From Roseburia sp. (GTDB lineage Bacteria > Bacillota > Clostridia > Lachnospirales > Lachnospiraceae), in assembly GCA_030844625.1 (NCBI GenBank), contig JAUUNJ010000114.1, forward strand, positions 1 through 7,595: 7,595 nucleotides of DNA. Direction: 5' to 3'. This document shows, in pieces, positions 5,407 to 7,595 of the stretch. Made by a program: the position numbers and the translations under genes. The notes beneath the pieces were generated by a model. It saw nothing but the letters and a program-made list of their open reading frames with translations. It did no database searches and was not told where the DNA came from. Position 1 is the first letter of the stretch. Each line of letters begins with the position of its first letter.

Positions 5407-5940
5407 TTATTTATAAAATTCAATTTTTGCAGTATCACTTGTAATAGAAACTATGCGTTGTGTTACAATTGCCTCTGTATTTCTATCAACTGAAGTGGAA
5501 GCATTATTTGAGTTACCAAATAAACCAATAATAATATATATCAACCATGCCGCTACAATAATTCCATATTTCAGTGCCGGTTTCATATCTTTCTTGCGTA
5601 ACAACAAGATAGTTAATGGTAATGGAAATATGCAAATCCAACCAAGTACCCAGAGCCAGGTTTTTCTCTCCTGAGGTTCTTGTATTGTTGATGTATCTGC
5701 ATACCATGTATTACCACAGTCTTTACAAACCCCGACTGTACGATGAATTACTTTCTTATTATTTTTACCTCTAACTTCTCCAAAATTTTCTCTTTTAAAA
5801 GTGATATTTGTAGAACCACACTTGGTACAACCATTTTTATTTAACTGTTCTTGCTCTTTCTGCATCGCCGATGTTATCTGTGTGCCACAGAACTCACAGA
5901 CCTTGCCCTGTATTTCAGCACCACAACTAGGACACTTCAT
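5407..5940 (-). CDS. Double zinc-ribbon small membrane protein, function unknown
   Basis: A 177-aa protein with two cytoplasmic-type zinc ribbons followed by two membrane helices. Ribbon 1 is C3-x2-C6 with C15-x2-C18 (residues 1-20); ribbon 2 is C38-x2-C41 with C72-x2-C75 (residues 36-78). Hydrophobic segments at about 94-114 (WLWVLGWICIFPLPLTILLL) and 123-142 are joined by a short basic turn (RKKDMK), which favours both termini on the same side. The tail (about 143-177) is polar. Zinc-ribbon plus membrane-helix proteins are common in Firmicutes and mostly uncharacterised; I cannot assign a role. The ATG at 5940 has an AGGAGG site 8 nt upstream and an extended -10 promoter further up, so it is probably monocistronic. 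Confidence 0.85.
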   Translation of the reverse strand: MKCPSCGAEIQGKVCEFCGTQITSAMQKEQEQLNKNGCTKCGSTNITFKRENFGEVRGKNNKKVIHRTVGVCKDCGNTWYADTSTIQEPQERKTWLWVLGWICIFPLPLTILLLRKKDMKPALKYGIIVAAWLIYIIIGLFGNSNNASTSVDRNTEAIVTQRIVSITSDTAKIEFYK

Positions 5941-5973
5941 TGGTACATCCTCCTAACAAAAATTATATAATTT

Positions 5974-5982
5974 ATTATAGCA
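5974..5982 (-). promoter_or_regulatory. Extended -10 promoter of the zinc-ribbon gene
   Basis: TGC-TATAAT on the minus strand, a perfect -10 with the TGN extension, about 26 nt of leader before the ATG at 5940. The hexamer 17 bases upstream (TTTATT) is a weak -35, which an extended -10 can tolerate. Confidence 0.65.
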
Positions 5983-6097
5983 GGAAATAGTATAAAAATA
6001 AAGCTCCAGTGTGTCGCACATACATATCACCTACGACTTCTATGATTCCCTTCCCTGCAAACTTCTTTTCTAACCTTACATTTAGAGCTGGATCTTT
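5975..6097 (-). pseudogene. Open protein-like stretch after the lysozyme stop, possible gene relic
   Basis: Directly after the lysozyme TAA, the same frame stays open for 40 codons to a second TAA at 5975-5977. The first part reads as ordinary globular protein, for example KKFAGKGIIEVVGDMYVRHT, and its GC content (about 42% over 6001-6090, counted by eye) is above that of the lysozyme gene. There is no ribosome binding site or suitable start, and the last codons overlap the zinc-ribbon promoter. It may be the tail of a lost gene or of an ancestral longer lysozyme. I do not recognise the family. A chance open frame of this length is possible. Confidence 0.35.
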
Positions 6098-7342
6098 TTA
6101 AACATCTATATTAATATTTAAATCTACATTGCCACTAATGCCTTTAATCGTGCCCTTATCGGAATATTGCCAAATCTGAACATTAGATATCCCTCCATCA
6201 CTAAAATTATTCGCATTATACGTCCATTTTGCAAGCCAGATTCCATATTTTGAAATTTTTTTACAATTAACAGATTTTTTCAAAAAATCCAAATAGGAAT
6301 ATACACAGGTATTATACCCCTTACTCTCCAGATAGTCACAATACTTTGTAATAATTTTTGTATTTGACTTTTTATATTTCTTCTTATTTCTATATGCATT
6401 TTCAAAATCAAAGGCAACAGGATACTCTGCATCCTTATATTTTTCTAATAAATTAACAGTAAACTTAGCTTCTTTTTTTGCCTCTTTTAAATTATCAGCA
6501 TAACTATAAAAATAAAATCCTATTTTGATACCATATTTTTTTGCTTGCGTATAATTATAATCCAGCTTGTTATCAACAACACCACCCTTAGAAGTTCCAT
6601 ATCCTAACCGAATCATAGCAAAAGAAATTCCTGCATTTCTAACTTTTTCCCAATCGATTTTTCCATTATGATAGGAAACATCAATTCCCTTGCTTTGATT
6701 AGACTTGACCGGAGATGAAATTACACTTTCATAAGCTTTTCCATTTACGACTTCAAAGGCAGAGATTTTATAACTATATTCTTTAGAACTGTCAATGTTA
6801 TGATCTTCATAAATATTAGAAGCCGCATTAATATTATCCAAAATTTCCCAATGAGCATTGTCGTCACTTCTATATATCTTATAACCGGAAGCAAAACCTT
6901 CACTTTTCCATGAAATCAGATTGTAATCAGAAAAACAGGATGCACTTATGTCAGAGACTCCATAAGGTTTTGCCTCCAATGAATCAGATTGTATACTGAT
7001 TTTACTATATTTCTTCTTTCCTTTTCTCTGTTTAAATGCCCGAATCTTATATGAATACTTTTCTCCGGTCTCAATATCTGTATCTGTATACTTTTCAGAA
7101 GTTGTAACATCATATTTCAAATATTTTCCGCCATTGATACTTCGATATATCTCATAGCCACTGACAGAATAAGAATTAGTCCATTTAATCTTATTTCCTG
7201 ACACTGTAGAATATATTTTAGTTATCTTGATATTCTGTTTTACTGTAGCTGCCGAAACATCCTTAGCAAATCCACTGGCACATAAAAATACGATTCCAAA
7301 TACAATAATAAAAGCAAATATGTTTTCTCTTGTTTTTTTCAC
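6098..7342 (-). CDS. Secreted GH25 lysozyme with two fibronectin-III-like repeats
   Basis: A secreted muramidase that should cut the MurNAc-GlcNAc beta-1,4 bond of peptidoglycan. From the GTG at 7342 the protein has 414 aa. The signal peptide is MKKTREN plus a hydrophobic core (9-25), with cleavage likely near VSAA (29-32). Two fibronectin-III-like domains follow (about 36-120 and 127-215; recurrent GYEIYRS / GYKIYRS and YSYKI motifs). The GH25 domain (218-412) keeps the expected catalytic residues: Asp221 (GIDVSYH), Asp312 and Glu314 (FDFEN), plus the terminal NVDLN. I prefer GTG over the upstream ATG at 7411 because GAGG sits 7 nt before it, the signal peptide begins there, and the ATG lies inside the tRNA-Leu terminator. 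No sorting signal is seen, so it is released or held by its Fn3 repeats. Role in wall turnover, cell separation or competition is open. Confidence 0.92.
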   Translation of the reverse strand: MKKTRENIFAFIIVFGIVFLCASGFAKDVSAATVKQNIKITKIYSTVSGNKIKWTNSYSVSGYEIYRSINGGKYLKYDVTTSEKYTDTDIETGEKYSYKIRAFKQRKGKKKYSKISIQSDSLEAKPYGVSDISASCFSDYNLISWKSEGFASGYKIYRSDDNAHWEILDNINAASNIYEDHNIDSSKEYSYKISAFEVVNGKAYESVISSPVKSNQSKGIDVSYHNGKIDWEKVRNAGISFAMIRLGYGTSKGGVVDNKLDYNYTQAKKYGIKIGFYFYSYADNLKEAKKEAKFTVNLLEKYKDAEYPVAFDFENAYRNKKKYKKSNTKIITKYCDYLESKGYNTCVYSYLDFLKKSVNCKKISKYGIWLAKWTYNANNFSDGGISNVQIWQYSDKGTIKGISGNVDLNINIDV

Positions 7343-7347
7343 ACTAA

Positions 7348-7357
7348 TTCCTCTTCC
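7348..7357 (-). promoter_or_regulatory. Ribosome binding site deciding the lysozyme GTG start
   Basis: GGAAGAGGAA on the minus strand, with the GAGG core 7 nt before GTG (7340-7342). It supports a start 23 codons downstream of the longest open frame. I could not find a convincing promoter between this site and the tRNA-Leu terminator; an AT-rich TATATT near 7362-7367 is the only candidate. Confidence 0.75.
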
Positions 7358-7390
7358 TGTAAATATAAACTTTAAAAAATATGTTCTTCC

Positions 7391-7425
7391 ATATAAAATA
7401 AAGCCTCCCATAAATGAGAAGCTTT
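7391..7425 (-). terminator. Rho-independent terminator of the tRNA-Val/tRNA-Leu unit
   Basis: On the minus strand AAAGCTTCTC (7416-7425) pairs with GGGAGGCTTT (7400-7409), ten pairs including two G-U, around the loop ATTTAT, then a T-rich run ATTTTATAT (7391-7399). It begins 7 bases after the discriminator of tRNA-Leu. Confidence 0.88.
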
Positions 7426-7431
7426 ACTTAA

Positions 7432-7515
7432 TGCCGGCGACCGGAATCGAACCGGTACTGTGTTGCCACAACAGGATTTTAAGTCCTGCGCGTCTGCCAG
7501 TTCCGCCACGCCGGC
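7432..7515 (-). tRNA. tRNA-Leu(TAA)
   Basis: A class II tRNA of 84 nt: acceptor GCCGGCG/CGCCGGC, anticodon stem CAGGA/TCCTG around CTTAAAA (anticodon TAA), a long variable arm folding as TGTTG-TGG-CAACA, T stem ACCGG/CCGGT, discriminator A, no encoded CCA. It follows tRNA-Val by 28 nt and precedes a terminator, so it is the last gene of a tRNA transcript. Confidence 0.96.
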
Positions 7516-7522
7516 TTTACCA

Positions 7523-7541
7523 AATACGATTTGATCGTATT
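7523..7541. other. Perfect 8-bp hairpin between tRNA-Val and tRNA-Leu
   Basis: AATACGAT-TTG-ATCGTATT, an exact inverted repeat with a 3-base loop filling most of the 28-nt spacer. No T-run follows on the minus strand, so it is not a normal terminator. In the joint transcript it would stand between the two cloverleaves and could guide RNase processing or prevent misfolding. The role is inferred. Confidence 0.6.
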
Positions 7542-7543
7542 AA

Positions 7544-7595
7544 TGGGACCTACAGGGCTCGAACCTGTGACCCCCTGCTTGTAAGGCAGATGCTC
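7544..7595 (-). tRNA. tRNA-Val(TAC), 5' end cut off by window edge
   Basis: The minus strand from 7595 enters within the D arm (GAGC), then the anticodon stem TCTGC/GCAGG around CTTACAA (anticodon TAC), variable loop, T stem ACAGG/CCTGT, 3' acceptor strand AGGTCCC and discriminator A at 7544. The 5' acceptor strand and first half of the D arm are outside the window. No CCA is encoded. It is upstream of and co-transcribed with tRNA-Leu. Confidence 0.94.

Noticed and set aside
5513..5707. Second minus-strand frame within the zinc-ribbon gene
   Set aside because: It overlaps the zinc-ribbon frame completely, without its own ribosome site, and its sequence has no domain features.
7343..7411. Longer lysozyme N-terminus beginning at the ATG at 7411
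   Set aside because: The ATG lies inside the loop region of the tRNA-Leu terminator, has no usable ribosome binding site, and would place 23 odd residues before a normal signal peptide. The GTG at 7342 has a good site.

Overview
The window reads as a low-GC Firmicutes chromosome, most likely a Lachnospiraceae-like member of the Clostridia. The evidence is the roughly one-third GC content, strong AGGAGG ribosome binding sites, consensus sigma-A promoters, tRNA genes without encoded CCA, and a secreted C1 protease with a lectin-like tail, an architecture typical of that group. Every gene I can support lies on the minus strand, so the window is read from right to left.

Right edge (7595 to 7391): a tRNA-Val(TAC) cut by the window end, a perfect 8-bp hairpin in the spacer, tRNA-Leu(TAA), and a rho-independent terminator. 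Next (7342 to 5407) come two accessory-looking genes. One is a secreted GH25 lysozyme with two fibronectin-III-like repeats. The other is a small membrane protein with two zinc ribbons. Between them is an open, protein-like stretch in the lysozyme frame, downstream of its stop, that may be a gene relic. Then (5386 to 5219) a complete tRNA-Arg(ACG) unit with its own promoter and terminator.

Middle (5149 to 4421): a 58-codon gene for a Ser/Thr/Asn/Lys-rich repeat protein, with a very strong Shine-Dalgarno, its own terminator and a possible sporulation-type promoter. It is followed by a single-domain rhodanese. Next (4381 to 300) is a four-gene operon behind a good sigma-A promoter: a THUMP-domain rRNA methyltransferase, a membrane-anchored papain-family protease, the nucleotide-pool sanitiser RdgB, and a YfcE-type phosphoesterase. 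The last three junctions are tight (11-nt overlap, 33-nt gap, 5-nt gap). The protease is the odd member among housekeeping genes.

Left edge (205 to 1): a perfect-consensus promoter drives tRNA-Pro(TGG) and tRNA-Gly(TCC), the latter cut by the window end.

I see no CRISPR array, transposase, phage module or recognisable defence system. The most interesting undescribed item is the small repeat protein at 4907-5083. Its four 5-residue repeats are identical in protein but differ at synonymous positions.
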